A DNA stretch of 48,946 nucleotides from positions 1-48,946 of the forward strand of contig CANESK010000004.1 in assembly GCA_947441075.1 (NCBI GenBank), written 5' to 3'. The notes beneath the pieces were generated by a model. That model saw nothing but the letters and a program-made list of their open reading frames with translations, had not been told where the DNA came from and did no database searches. Origin of the DNA: Verrucomicrobia subdivision 6 bacterium (GTDB lineage Bacteria > Verrucomicrobiota > Verrucomicrobiia > Methylacidiphilales > Verrucolacustridaceae). A program made the translations under genes and the position numbers. This document shows positions 8,249 to 15,659 of this stretch, piece by piece. Position 1 is the first letter of the stretch. The number at the start of each line of letters is the position of its first letter.

Positions 8249-9372
8249 TGCGGTGGCGGAGCTCCGCCACCTGGACCACCCTGATTTCTCGGTGAGGGTA
8301 AAAGTTTCGCTTCATCCGCATCGATAAACCCATCTCCGTTGGTGTCATGCTTGGCAAAGTTCGTCTTCATCGGTCCGGGAGCCTCCTCCATCGATATTTT
8401 CCCGTCCCCATCCTTGTCGAACTTCTTTATCGGATCGCCACCCTGCTTACCCACCCCGCCTTGCCCCCCTGCGCCCGCTGTCTTTCCTCCCCCTCCAGGC
8501 CCACCCCCAGGCGGCCCCCGCCGAAAACTCGCATCGGGAGTTCCTTTCAACATCCGCGGATAAAAAGGGAACTCCGCCGTGGCCACGTAAAAGTAAGTTC
8601 CTTGAGGATATTCAGAGGTCATGCCCGTTTTCCCATTCGCCTCATCCAGATCCCCTGATCCCTGCACAAATTCATAATCCGCAGTGTAGGTGCCATCATA
8701 CTTTCCACCCGGACCCGCCGTCCCACTGGGACGAGTTCCCCCTTTCAGCTGATAGCTAGATCGGTCGCCCGAATTCTGAAGATAAATAGGAAAGCCGTCC
8801 GCCGCATAGCCTAACAAACTCGACTTTCCACCCAACACCGAAACCAGCCCCGTCGGTATCCCGTGGTAATGGTAGGCCCCGTTCGGCTGTACGTGCGCAT
8901 GATTCTGATCCAGCCCCAGACTCTTACCTCCCCCGATCGCCTCAATATGCCAAATCGAGCTGTGATCGTTTTTCCAATACTCCGCCGTCCCAGGATCGAA
9001 AGGGACCCCGTTCACCGCCACCCCAATCGACTGCTGCTTCAACTGCGTAAAAGTGGCATTAGTTTTAGGATGGAGTGGCATCCTTAAACTATAACTCTGC
9101 GCCGAAGCCGCATTCGGACACCCAGGCCCTGGGAATTGCCCTATTTCGTGGTTCGGCACCCCGTTCGCCTTGATCACTCGATATCCCCCCTCCTCCGTTA
9201 TCGATACCTGCGGGGTAGGCAAACCCGCGGAACTACCCGCGGCAGTTTCCGTATCTCCCTCATGCCCAGGGTGGGCTCGCCCCTCCGAACTCACCGCAAA
9301 AATCAATCCCCCACAAAGCAACAGAACTAGATCCAACTTCTTTAGCAAAAGAATACGCACCTCTTTGTTCAC
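8245..9372 (-). CDS. Secreted YHYH-domain protein with EF hands and Gly/Pro-rich tail
   Basis: 375 residues from a GTG at 9372 with a good GAGGAAGA Shine-Dalgarno. A hydrophobic N-terminal segment (LDLVLLLCGGLIFAVSS) acts as signal peptide. The YHYH domain carries GLDQNHAHVQPNGAYHYHG (tetrad at 167-170) and LLGYAADGFPIY. After a Gly-rich stretch (PPGGGPGGGGKTAGAGGQGG) come two EF hands, DKDGDGKISMEE and DTNGDGFIDADE, and a GGPGGGAPPPQ tail. It is a distant paralogue of the next gene, with one YHYH tetrad rather than two and two EF hands rather than three. It begins 13 bases after the stop of the PEP-CTERM protease gene and ends in a GTGA overlap. Function unknown; extracellular calcium or metal binding is the plausible role. 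Confidence 0.87.
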   Translation of the reverse strand: MNKEVRILLLKKLDLVLLLCGGLIFAVSSEGRAHPGHEGDTETAAGSSAGLPTPQVSITEEGGYRVIKANGVPNHEIGQFPGPGCPNAASAQSYSLRMPLHPKTNATFTQLKQQSIGVAVNGVPFDPGTAEYWKNDHSSIWHIEAIGGGKSLGLDQNHAHVQPNGAYHYHGIPTGLVSVLGGKSSLLGYAADGFPIYLQNSGDRSSYQLKGGTRPSGTAGPGGKYDGTYTADYEFVQGSGDLDEANGKTGMTSEYPQGTYFYVATAEFPFYPRMLKGTPDASFRRGPPGGGPGGGGKTAGAGGQGGVGKQGGDPIKKFDKDGDGKISMEEAPGPMKTNFAKHDTNGDGFIDADEAKLLPSPRNQGGPGGGAPPPQ

Positions 9373-9385
9373 TCTTCCTCGAATC

Positions 9386-10363
9386 CTACTTCCTTCGCCG
9401 AACGATGGCCAACCCAGAAAGCCCTAGCAACAAAAGCGAAAGTCCGGAAGGCTCTGGCACTCCCGTCACCTCATAAATCCAGTTTCCAAAACTTTGTACC
9501 GATACCACCCCAGCCAAATCCCCGTAATCCCCATTCGGCCCCGTTGTGTCCAGGGGATCAGGCAACGAGGCCAAAAACGAGTGCACTCCCACTAATTTGG
9601 TCACTCCCCCTACATCAATAAAAAGCCCACCTCCGCTATCCCCACTGCCAATCAAATACTCCAAGGCCACTGGCACGGTCAAGCCCATGGAACTCAAAAC
9701 CGATTCCGCGGGCTTATCAAAATCGTAAAAGAGCACCGTGGGAGAAATTCCATCCAGATCGAGCAAGCTACCATCCCCCATCCTCGTCGACATTCCCCCT
9801 TGGGCATCAATCAAATTTTGCCCTGCTCGCTTCGTCCCAGGATTAGTGTTCATCCCCGTCAAACCTGTTCCGCTCCTCCCATACCCCACACTCGTTCCCA
9901 GTTGTTCTAGCAGCGAAGTGCTAAAATCCATCTGCGCAGGCGTCACATTCGTAATCGGCTGACTCAAATGCACCAGCCCCAAATCCACCCCCGACCACAA
10001 ATCCCCCCCACTACTACTCCAACCTCCATACGGAATCCACTCCGTCGCAGAAATTCCAATCCCACTGTACGTCGGTCCCATCCCAAAGATCATCCCGCTC
10101 ACCCCCGCCCCGTAATCATCAGTCCCCCCCACCACATGACCCGCCGTCAGCACCCAATCAGGCGCAATCAAAGTCCCCGAAGCGATGTACCCACTCGAGC
10201 CAATACTCCAGGTCAGAAAACCCACGCTGTCGTAGACACTTTGCTGGGCCAGCGAAGTGTAAAAAGAATCCGCCACATCATTCCGGATCGTCCCCGCCTG
10301 GCTCACCTGCAGAGTGCCACTCAAAAAACAAACCACCCCTGTGTAAATAAGATGAATCCTCAC
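9386..10363 (-). CDS. Secreted trypsin-like serine protease with PEP-CTERM anchor
   Basis: 325 residues from a GTG at 10363, with AGG five bases upstream. A signal peptide (IYTGVVCFLSGTLQVSQAG) precedes a chymotrypsin-fold domain whose catalytic triad is visible: His76 in LTAGHVV, Asp127 in GVDLGLVHL, Ser243 in GSGDSGGGLF. The C-terminus is a textbook PEP-CTERM signal: VPEP, a hydrophobic helix, then RRRK. Such proteins are cut and transferred by an exosortase to the cell surface or matrix; no exosortase is in this window. A strong promoter lies just upstream (10372-10400), and the YHYH gene follows after 13 bases, so this is probably the first gene of a four-gene operon. Target proteins are unknown. 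Confidence 0.92.
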   Translation of the reverse strand: MRIHLIYTGVVCFLSGTLQVSQAGTIRNDVADSFYTSLAQQSVYDSVGFLTWSIGSSGYIASGTLIAPDWVLTAGHVVGGTDDYGAGVSGMIFGMGPTYSGIGISATEWIPYGGWSSSGGDLWSGVDLGLVHLSQPITNVTPAQMDFSTSLLEQLGTSVGYGRSGTGLTGMNTNPGTKRAGQNLIDAQGGMSTRMGDGSLLDLDGISPTVLFYDFDKPAESVLSSMGLTVPVALEYLIGSGDSGGGLFIDVGGVTKLVGVHSFLASLPDPLDTTGPNGDYGDLAGVVSVQSFGNWIYEVTGVPEPSGLSLLLLGLSGLAIVRRRK

Positions 10364-10371
10364 TAATACCT

Positions 10372-10400
10372 ATTCTAGTCGCCCCTCTTTCATTTATCAA
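10372..10400 (-). promoter_or_regulatory. Sigma-70-like promoter of the protease/YHYH/sulfatase operon
   Basis: Read on the minus strand: TTGATA (10400-10395), a 17-base spacer, TAGAAT (10377-10372). Both boxes match consensus at five of six positions and spacing is optimal. Only eight bases (AGGTATTA) separate the -10 box from the GTG start at 10363, so the transcript would be leaderless or nearly so. It is the best promoter match I see in the window. Confidence 0.6.
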
Positions 10401-10404
10401 CAGC

Positions 10405-10464
10405 CCCACCCAGGTGGGAAAAATCCACCTAATCGCCTTCACCTCCGCCCTCATGCTGATTAGG
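10405..10464 (+). promoter_or_regulatory. Candidate switching leader of tyrS
   Basis: Four short segments can pair in exclusive ways: 1 = CCCACC (10405-10410), 2 = AGGTGGG (10412-10418), 3 = CCACCTAATC (10425-10434), 4 = GATTAGG (10458-10464). 1 pairs with 2, 2 pairs with the first part of 3, and the last seven bases of 3 pair perfectly with 4. Segment 4 contains the AGG that lies eight bases before the tyrS ATG and is its only Shine-Dalgarno candidate. Pairing 3:4 would hide it and pairing 2:3 would free it. No known aminoacyl-tRNA synthetase leader (T-box specifier or T-box sequence) is recognisable. The call rests on base pairing alone, and the stems are short. Confidence 0.35.
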
Positions 10465-10472
10465 CTCACCCC

Positions 10473-11630
10473 ATGTCCGCAGATACCCTTCTCTCTGGCC
10501 TCACCCACGTCCACACCCGGGAAGAGTTCGCCAAAAAACTCGCCACCGGCCGCCCCCTCCGCGTCAAACTCGGCTTCGATCCCTCCGCCCCCGACCTCCA
10601 CCTCGGCCACGCTCTCGTCCTCGCCAAAGTCCGCCAATTCCAAGACGCTGGCCATCTCGCCGTCATCATCATCGGAGATTATACCGCCCGCGTCGGCGAT
10701 CCCACCGGACGCTCCAAAACCCGCCCAGCCCTCGATCCCGAAACCATCGAGCAAAACGCCAAAACCTACACCGACCAAGTCTTTAAAATCCTCGATCCCA
10801 AGAAAACCGAAGTCCGCCGCAATGGCGAATGGCTCGCCAAACTCACCTGCCTCGATCTCCTTCGCCTCAACGGCCAAGTCAATGTCGCCCGCATGCTCGA
10901 ACGCGACGATTTCTCCAAACGCCACAAAGAAGGCATCCCCATCAGCCTCGCCGAATTTCAGTATCCCGTTCTTCAAGGCTACGACTCCGTCGCCGTCCAC
11001 TCCGATGTGGAGCTCGGCGGAAACGATCAACTCTTCAACAACCTTGTCGGACGCGATTTTCAACGCCAAGCAGGCCAAGAACCCCAAGTCGTTCTTGTAA
11101 CCCCCTTGCTCACCGGCACCGACGGAAAACAGAAAATGAGCAAATCCCTCGGCAACCACATCGGCATTACCGAACCCGCCCAAGAGATTTTTGGTAAAAT
11201 CATGTCTATCCCCGACGAAACATGTGTCGCTTGGCGCGACCTCCTTGGTCCCTTCCTCGGATTACCCAAGGAATCTCCCGCCCACCCGATGGAGTCAAAA
11301 AAGGAGCTCGCCGCCGCTTCCGTCCGCCGCTTCCACGGAGAAGCCGCTGCCACCTCCGCTCGAACCGATTTCGAAGCCAAGTTCTCCAAAAAAGATCTAT
11401 CCTCAGCTGAAATGGAATCCTTCCGCCCCTCCGCCCCTACCCTCTCCGTCGCCAAACTCGTCCAGGAAACAAAAGTCATCGCCAGCAATTCCGAAGCCCG
11501 CCGACTCATCACCCAAGGGGGCGTCAAACTCGATGGCACCAAGCTGGCTGATCCCCAATCCGAAATCTCCCTCACCTCAGGCCAAGTCCTCCAAGTCGGC
11601 AAAAAAACCTTCTTCCGCATCCTCCTCTAA
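10473..11630 (+). CDS. tyrS: Tyrosyl-tRNA synthetase
   Basis: 385 residues, full length for bacterial TyrRS. It charges tRNA(Tyr) with tyrosine in the cytoplasm. The class I signatures are visible: HLGH at 43-46 (HIGH motif), GDYTARVGDPTGRS, the substrate-binding QYPVLQGYDS and GGNDQLFN stretches, and KMSKS at 221-225. The C-terminal ~65 residues form an S4-like RNA-binding domain (ASNSEARRLITQGGVKLDG). The overall form with a KMSKS loop near residue 220 suits the TyrZ-type subgroup. ATG start at 10473 with a weak AGG eight bases upstream that can be held in a hairpin. It is divergent from the secreted-protease operon and is followed 199 bases later by an ABC-F gene. Confidence 0.95.
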   Translation: MSADTLLSGLTHVHTREEFAKKLATGRPLRVKLGFDPSAPDLHLGHALVLAKVRQFQDAGHLAVIIIGDYTARVGDPTGRSKTRPALDPETIEQNAKTYTDQVFKILDPKKTEVRRNGEWLAKLTCLDLLRLNGQVNVARMLERDDFSKRHKEGIPISLAEFQYPVLQGYDSVAVHSDVELGGNDQLFNNLVGRDFQRQAGQEPQVVLVTPLLTGTDGKQKMSKSLGNHIGITEPAQEIFGKIMSIPDETCVAWRDLLGPFLGLPKESPAHPMESKKELAAASVRRFHGEAAATSARTDFEAKFSKKDLSSAEMESFRPSAPTLSVAKLVQETKVIASNSEARRLITQGGVKLDGTKLADPQSEISLTSGQVLQVGKKTFFRILL

Positions 11631-11703
11631 ACTCGTCCACCAAGCACTCCCGCCGCCTGCCCCTCAACTGGACTTTTCCAAAGTTTTCCGCTACGGTTTT
11701 CCG

Positions 11704-11781
11704 ATGCAATTCGTGCACGCAGATCAAAAAATCGGGCTCTTGCTCGCCATCGCCGCCACGCGGTTTCCTCTGCTCAGATAA
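11704..11781 (+). CDS. Possible 25-codon upstream ORF before the ABC-F gene
   Basis: ATG at 11704 to TAA at 11779-11781, giving MQFVHADQKIGLLLAIAATR plus five residues. There is no Shine-Dalgarno and no recognised family. It is listed because it sits directly before a hairpin with a T-rich tail (11790-11818) and the ABC-F start. Short leader ORFs followed by an attenuator are a known way of controlling antibiotic-responsive ABC-F genes. It may equally be chance. Confidence 0.2.
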   Translation: MQFVHADQKIGLLLAIAATRFPLLR

Positions 11782-11789
11782 GTTCCTCC

Positions 11790-11818
11790 GCACGGGCGCC
11801 CGCCCCCCGTGCTCTTTT
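11790..11818 (+). terminator. Rho-independent terminator or attenuator between tyrS and the ABC-F gene
   Basis: GCACGGG (11790-11796), nine-base loop CGCCCGCCC, CCCGTGC (11806-11812): a perfect 7-bp stem followed by TCTTTT. It lies 160 bases past the tyrS stop and ends 12 bases before the ABC-F ATG. It may end the tyrS transcript or act as an attenuator for ABC-F. The short T tract makes its strength uncertain. Confidence 0.5.
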
Positions 11819-11829
11819 CCCCTCTATCC

Positions 11830-13809
11830 ATGCTCACTCTTTCCAAACTCAGCAAAGCCTTCGGGGGTCGCACTCTTTTTAGCGATGTCTCCCTTCAGAT
11901 CAATCGGGAGGACCGCCTCGGCTTGGTCGGTCCCAACGGCGCAGGAAAATCTACTCTCTTTTCCCTTATCCTTGGCGAGGCCACCCCCGATGAAGGTCGC
12001 GTCACTATTGAAAAAAATATTACCCTCGGCTTTCTTCCTCAAGAATCTGCCCCCGCGGGAGAAGAAACCATCCTCGAACTGGCCTGCGCCACCTCACCCG
12101 AAATGTCCCGCGTCCAACAGGCCATCAAACGCCACGAACTCGCTGGTACCCTAGAGGATCCGGAATACCACGAAGCCATCGATACCTTCACCGAACTCGG
12201 GGGTTGGCAGCTCGAACCCCGCGCCAAACAGATTCTCAGCGGCCTCGCTTTTCGCGACGCCGATTTCGATCGCAAAGCCCGCACCCTCAGCGGGGGCTGG
12301 ATTATGCGCGCCCATCTCGCTCGCCTCCTCGTCCAAGAACCCGATCTTCTCCTCCTCGACGAACCCACCAACCATCTCGACCTCGAATCCCTCGTCTGGT
12401 TTCAGGAGTACCTAAGAAATTATCCAGGGGCGATTCTCATGATCTCCCACGACCGCGAATTTCTCAATCAGCTGGTCAGTTCCATCATTGAAATCTCCCA
12501 AGCCAAACTCCACCGCTACCGAGGCAACTACGACAAGTACGTTATCGAAAAGGCTGCCCGCGAAGAGCAACATCTTGCCGCCTACAAAAATCAACGAAAA
12601 GAAATCGCCTCCCTCCAGCAATTTGCCGACCGCTTCCGCGCCAAGGCCAGCAAAGCCTCCCAAGCCCAAAGCAAACTCAAGCAAATCGATCGCATGGAAA
12701 AAATCGAAGCTCCCGTTTCCGCCGCTCGTTCGATCAAGTTCTCCTTCCCTCAACCCCTTCGCAGTGGGCTCCGCGCCATTACCCTGAAAAATGTCGATCA
12801 CGCCTATCGTAATGTCGAAGGCCAAGGTGATCTCGTTGTCTACCGAGGCCTCAACTTTGAAGCCGAACGCGGGCAACGCACCGTTCTCGTCGGTCCCAAC
12901 GGTGCAGGAAAATCCACCCTCCTAAAACTCCTCGGCGGGGCCATTCCCATTCAAAGTGGAGAACGAGCCACCGGACATAACGTACGCGTTGGCTACTTTT
13001 CCCAGCACCGCGGCGACACTCTCAATATGGAACACGAAGTACTCGAATCCGTCCTCGATTCCCCCAATCCCGTCAGCGAACAAACCGCCCGAACTGTTCT
13101 CGGGTCTTTTCTTTTCCGTGGTGACGATGTCTTTAAAACCGTCGGCATCCTGAGCGGTGGTGAAAAATCTCGCCTCGCCTTGGTCAAAATCCTCCTCGAT
13201 CCACCTAATCTCCTTTTGATGGACGAGCCCACCACCCATTTAGATATTGGCTCGATCGATGCCCTCATCGGAGCCCTCCGCCAGTACGAAGGCACCCTCA
13301 TCTTTATTAGCCACGACGTCCATTTTATTCGCGCCATGGCCACGACCGTTCTCCACATCAGTGCAGGCCATCTCACCCCCTACTCAGGCGATTATCAGTA
13401 CTACCTCGATAAATCATGTGCCACCTCCGAACGCGCCGCCCTCACCGCAGGCGAGCAACTCAGCAACGCCCAACCTGTTGCCGCCGAGAAAGTCAAAAAC
13501 TCCGAGTCTCCCGAACGCGCTCCTACCCCGCGAAAAACCAAAGAACAGAAGCGGGCCGAAGCCGAGGAGAGAAAAGCCCAAAGCCAGGCCAAAAAGACGA
13601 ATGAAACCAAGGCCGCCGACCTCGAGCGACGCGTCCTCCACTTGCAGACTCGCCTCGCTGAAATCACCACTGAACTAGAAAAGCCGGAAACCTATCAAGC
13701 GAATGGTGCCGCCATGAATCTCAGTCGGGAATCAGCCGATGTCAGCGCATCCCTCGATCAGTGCATTGCCGAAGGCCTTCTTCTCGCCTCCCAAGACACC
13801 AATAGTTAA
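11830..13809 (+). CDS. ABC-F family ATPase (Uup/EttA-like)
   Basis: 659 residues from the ATG at 11830; a GTG at 11809 would add seven residues that overlap the hairpin. Two ABC domains and no membrane domain define the ABC-F class, soluble ATPases that act at the ribosomal E site to relieve stalled or drug-bound ribosomes. Walker A GPNGAGKST occurs at 34-42 and again in the second half. The signatures are LSGGW and LSGGEKSR; the Walker B runs are LLLLDEPTNHLD and LLLMDEPTTHLD. The inter-domain linker is the charged helical P-site tether (RKEIASLQQFADRFRAKASK). The last ~110 residues (KTKEQKRAEAEERKAQSQAK and onward) form a coiled-coil tail as in Uup and related proteins. Subfamily is not settled; resistance is possible but not shown. 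Confidence 0.92.
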   Translation: MLTLSKLSKAFGGRTLFSDVSLQINREDRLGLVGPNGAGKSTLFSLILGEATPDEGRVTIEKNITLGFLPQESAPAGEETILELACATSPEMSRVQQAIKRHELAGTLEDPEYHEAIDTFTELGGWQLEPRAKQILSGLAFRDADFDRKARTLSGGWIMRAHLARLLVQEPDLLLLDEPTNHLDLESLVWFQEYLRNYPGAILMISHDREFLNQLVSSIIEISQAKLHRYRGNYDKYVIEKAAREEQHLAAYKNQRKEIASLQQFADRFRAKASKASQAQSKLKQIDRMEKIEAPVSAARSIKFSFPQPLRSGLRAITLKNVDHAYRNVEGQGDLVVYRGLNFEAERGQRTVLVGPNGAGKSTLLKLLGGAIPIQSGERATGHNVRVGYFSQHRGDTLNMEHEVLESVLDSPNPVSEQTARTVLGSFLFRGDDVFKTVGILSGGEKSRLALVKILLDPPNLLLMDEPTTHLDIGSIDALIGALRQYEGTLIFISHDVHFIRAMATTVLHISAGHLTPYSGDYQYYLDKSCATSERAALTAGEQLSNAQPVAAEKVKNSESPERAPTPRKTKEQKRAEAEERKAQSQAKKTNETKAADLERRVLHLQTRLAEITTELEKPETYQANGAAMNLSRESADVSASLDQCIAEGLLLASQDTNS

Positions 13810-13867
13810 TCGAGCCACCCGATCGCAAGCGGATCGGTCCTTGGAAAGAATCACCCACTCCCCTCCC

Positions 13868-14959
13868 TTACGGACCATTCCCTCGGTTACTATTCTTGGT
13901 CATTTTCGTTAAAACCGCCGTTTGTACCGTCGCGGAAAGAGAAGAGTTTTTCAGAATCTGCTGGGCCGCCACCGGGTCACTTCGTGCGGTTCGCCAAAGC
14001 ACCCCCATAGCCGTTCGCTCCTGCAGCGCAGGGTCACTCAACGTGGCAGCCCACTTCAACCCTGCCGAGGGATCCTGCTTGGCCACCTCCCTCGCTAAGG
14101 TAGTCACCATCGCGTCCTTGTTCGCCCCCGCCGCTTGCCGACTCACAAAATCAGCCGCCGCCTGCAAATTTAAATCCGACCAATTTTGCACCAACTCATC
14201 CAAAGCCCTCAGCTGCTCTTTTCCCGCGGGCAAACTCATCGCCCAGTTCGCCGCCGACTGCGGATCCTGCTTCGACCACCGATCCGCAAGCAAGGAAGTC
14301 ACTCCCCCTCGACCCACATCCATCGAATTGCTCGCCGCATACGCCGCCGCCCCTTGAGGATTCCGATCCGCCCAATCCCGAAAAAGATCTCTCGCTATGT
14401 CCCGACGAATTCCATCCCCCACCTCCATCGCTTGGGTGTAGGCAATCGAAGCCTGCGGATCAGTCTGCCCCCATCCCCGCATGGCATCTTTCAAAAGATC
14501 AGGATTTCCGCTCTCCGCAAAAAGTTTTTCTGCATAGGCCACCGCCTTCGGCCCCTCCAATTGCCCCCACCTTTCCATCACCTTCGCCATCGCCGCCCTT
14601 TTGGCCGCGCCTTCGGGTAGGCCCAAGGCCATGTCCAACGCCTTCTTCACTTCAGCCAAAGATGCTTGGCTCAAGCTATTCTCTAACTCCCGATCCCTTG
14701 TCTTGGGATCGCCCATTACCAACGCCCGAGCAAAACGCTCTTCCACGGAAGCCGACGCTTGCCCCTCCCTCCCCAAATAAATTATCTCCTTGTCCCCAGA
14801 TTCTTTTTCGCCCTGCCCTATCTGCCGAGCAGAACCCCTCCCCTTCGTCTCCCCTCCCAAGGGAGCTCCCGGCGCTGTCACCCGCCCCAATCCAAACCCC
14901 AGCGCCACCGCTACTCCAGCTGTCGCCAACCACACCGACTCCTTTGTCATTCCCACCAT
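13868..14959 (-). CDS. Membrane-anchored or exported protein of 32-residue helical repeats
   Basis: 363 residues. An N-terminal hydrophobic segment (SVWLATAGVAVALGFGLG) anchors or exports the chain, and a low-complexity linker runs to about residue 65. From residue 131 to the end there are near-exact 32-residue repeats beginning W-x3-[DN]-P-Q-x2-A-x2-[YWF]: starts at about 131 (WGQLEGPKAVAYAEK), 163 (WGQTDPQASIAYTQ), 196 (WADRNPQGAAAYAA), 228 (WSKQDPQSAANWAM), 260 (WSDLNLQAAADFVS), 292 (VAKQDPSAGLKWAA) and 324 (TARSDPVAAQQILK). The pattern predicts a TPR/HEAT-like helical-hairpin solenoid used for protein contact. I recall similar repeats as common in Verrucomicrobiota but have no function for them. 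It is convergent with the ABC-F gene (58-base gap). A second ATG at 14950 is an alternative start. Confidence 0.75.
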   Translation of the reverse strand: MVGMTKESVWLATAGVAVALGFGLGRVTAPGAPLGGETKGRGSARQIGQGEKESGDKEIIYLGREGQASASVEERFARALVMGDPKTRDRELENSLSQASLAEVKKALDMALGLPEGAAKRAAMAKVMERWGQLEGPKAVAYAEKLFAESGNPDLLKDAMRGWGQTDPQASIAYTQAMEVGDGIRRDIARDLFRDWADRNPQGAAAYAASNSMDVGRGGVTSLLADRWSKQDPQSAANWAMSLPAGKEQLRALDELVQNWSDLNLQAAADFVSRQAAGANKDAMVTTLAREVAKQDPSAGLKWAATLSDPALQERTAMGVLWRTARSDPVAAQQILKNSSLSATVQTAVLTKMTKNSNRGNGP

Positions 14960-15050
14960 ACCCTATATTCTCCCCAACACAGGCCAAGTCAAAGGCCATA
15001 CCACGTCCCTCTTTGCCTATCCTTTTTGATTCCTCCTTTTCCCTTCTCAA

Positions 15051-15659
15051 CTAACTCATCGCCATCACCGCATAGTGCCTTCCCGTTTTGCCTTTTTCCG
15101 ACCGATAAGAATAAAATCTTTCAAGATCATCCGCCGTGCAAATTTTTGTATCCACAATCTCCCCCACTCCTTCCCTTGCCAACTGCCGCAAAATCTCACC
15201 CGCAAAATCTACCTCATAGTGCGGAGGCCGAATACAAGGCCCCAGAAGTGCCACCATATCCCTCGCCTCCGCCCCAAATTCAACCTTCATTTTGCGAACC
15301 GCAACCTCCACTACTCCCATCTCCGTCCCTTTCCTCCCGCTATGCACCAAACCTACCGCACCCGTCTTCCCGCACCGAATCCATACTGGCCCGCAATCCG
15401 CCACTCGAATCACCAGCGATACATTTTTCTCTATGGTCACCAACCCATCCACCTCTGGGATCACTCTCCCACCTCCCCCCAACCCTACCACCGCCACCCC
15501 CGCTCCATGGATCTGCTCCCCCATCACATAGTTCTGAGGCAGTCCCGCCTCTTTTAAAATTTGAGGAATATCTGCCGTCCCCAGCGCTGGATCCGACCGA
15601 AGAGTAAATCCGTGCAGGCACCCCTGCCCCTCCAACTCCGAGAAGCGTAAAAAATTCAC
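15051..15659 (-). CDS. pgeF: PgeF/YfiH-family laccase-domain protein
   Basis: 202 residues from a GTG at 15659, somewhat shorter than the usual ~240. The family was first called polyphenol oxidase; the E. coli member removes wrongly incorporated L-Ser from peptidoglycan precursors, and others act on purine nucleosides. Conserved features are present: EQIHG (His51), EVDGLVT, IRVADCGPV (Cys89), LVHSGRKG (His106), LGPCIRPPHYEV and the C-terminal FYSYRSEKGKTGRHYAVMA. His51, Cys89 and His106 are the metal-binding triad. Its GTG overlaps the TGA of the TolC-like gene (GTGA), so it is the last gene of a MarR-TolC-PgeF operon, an unusual place for a cell-wall housekeeping enzyme. Confidence 0.88.
   Translation of the reverse strand: MNFLRFSELEGQGCLHGFTLRSDPALGTADIPQILKEAGLPQNYVMGEQIHGAGVAVVGLGGGGRVIPEVDGLVTIEKNVSLVIRVADCGPVWIRCGKTGAVGLVHSGRKGTEMGVVEVAVRKMKVEFGAEARDMVALLGPCIRPPHYEVDFAGEILRQLAREGVGEIVDTKICTADDLERFYSYRSEKGKTGRHYAVMAMS

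Noticed and set aside
14759-15607. 282-codon proline-rich open frame on the plus strand
   Set aside because: It is the complement of two real minus-strand genes and is nearly all Pro, Ser, Leu and His, which follows from the C-rich strand.
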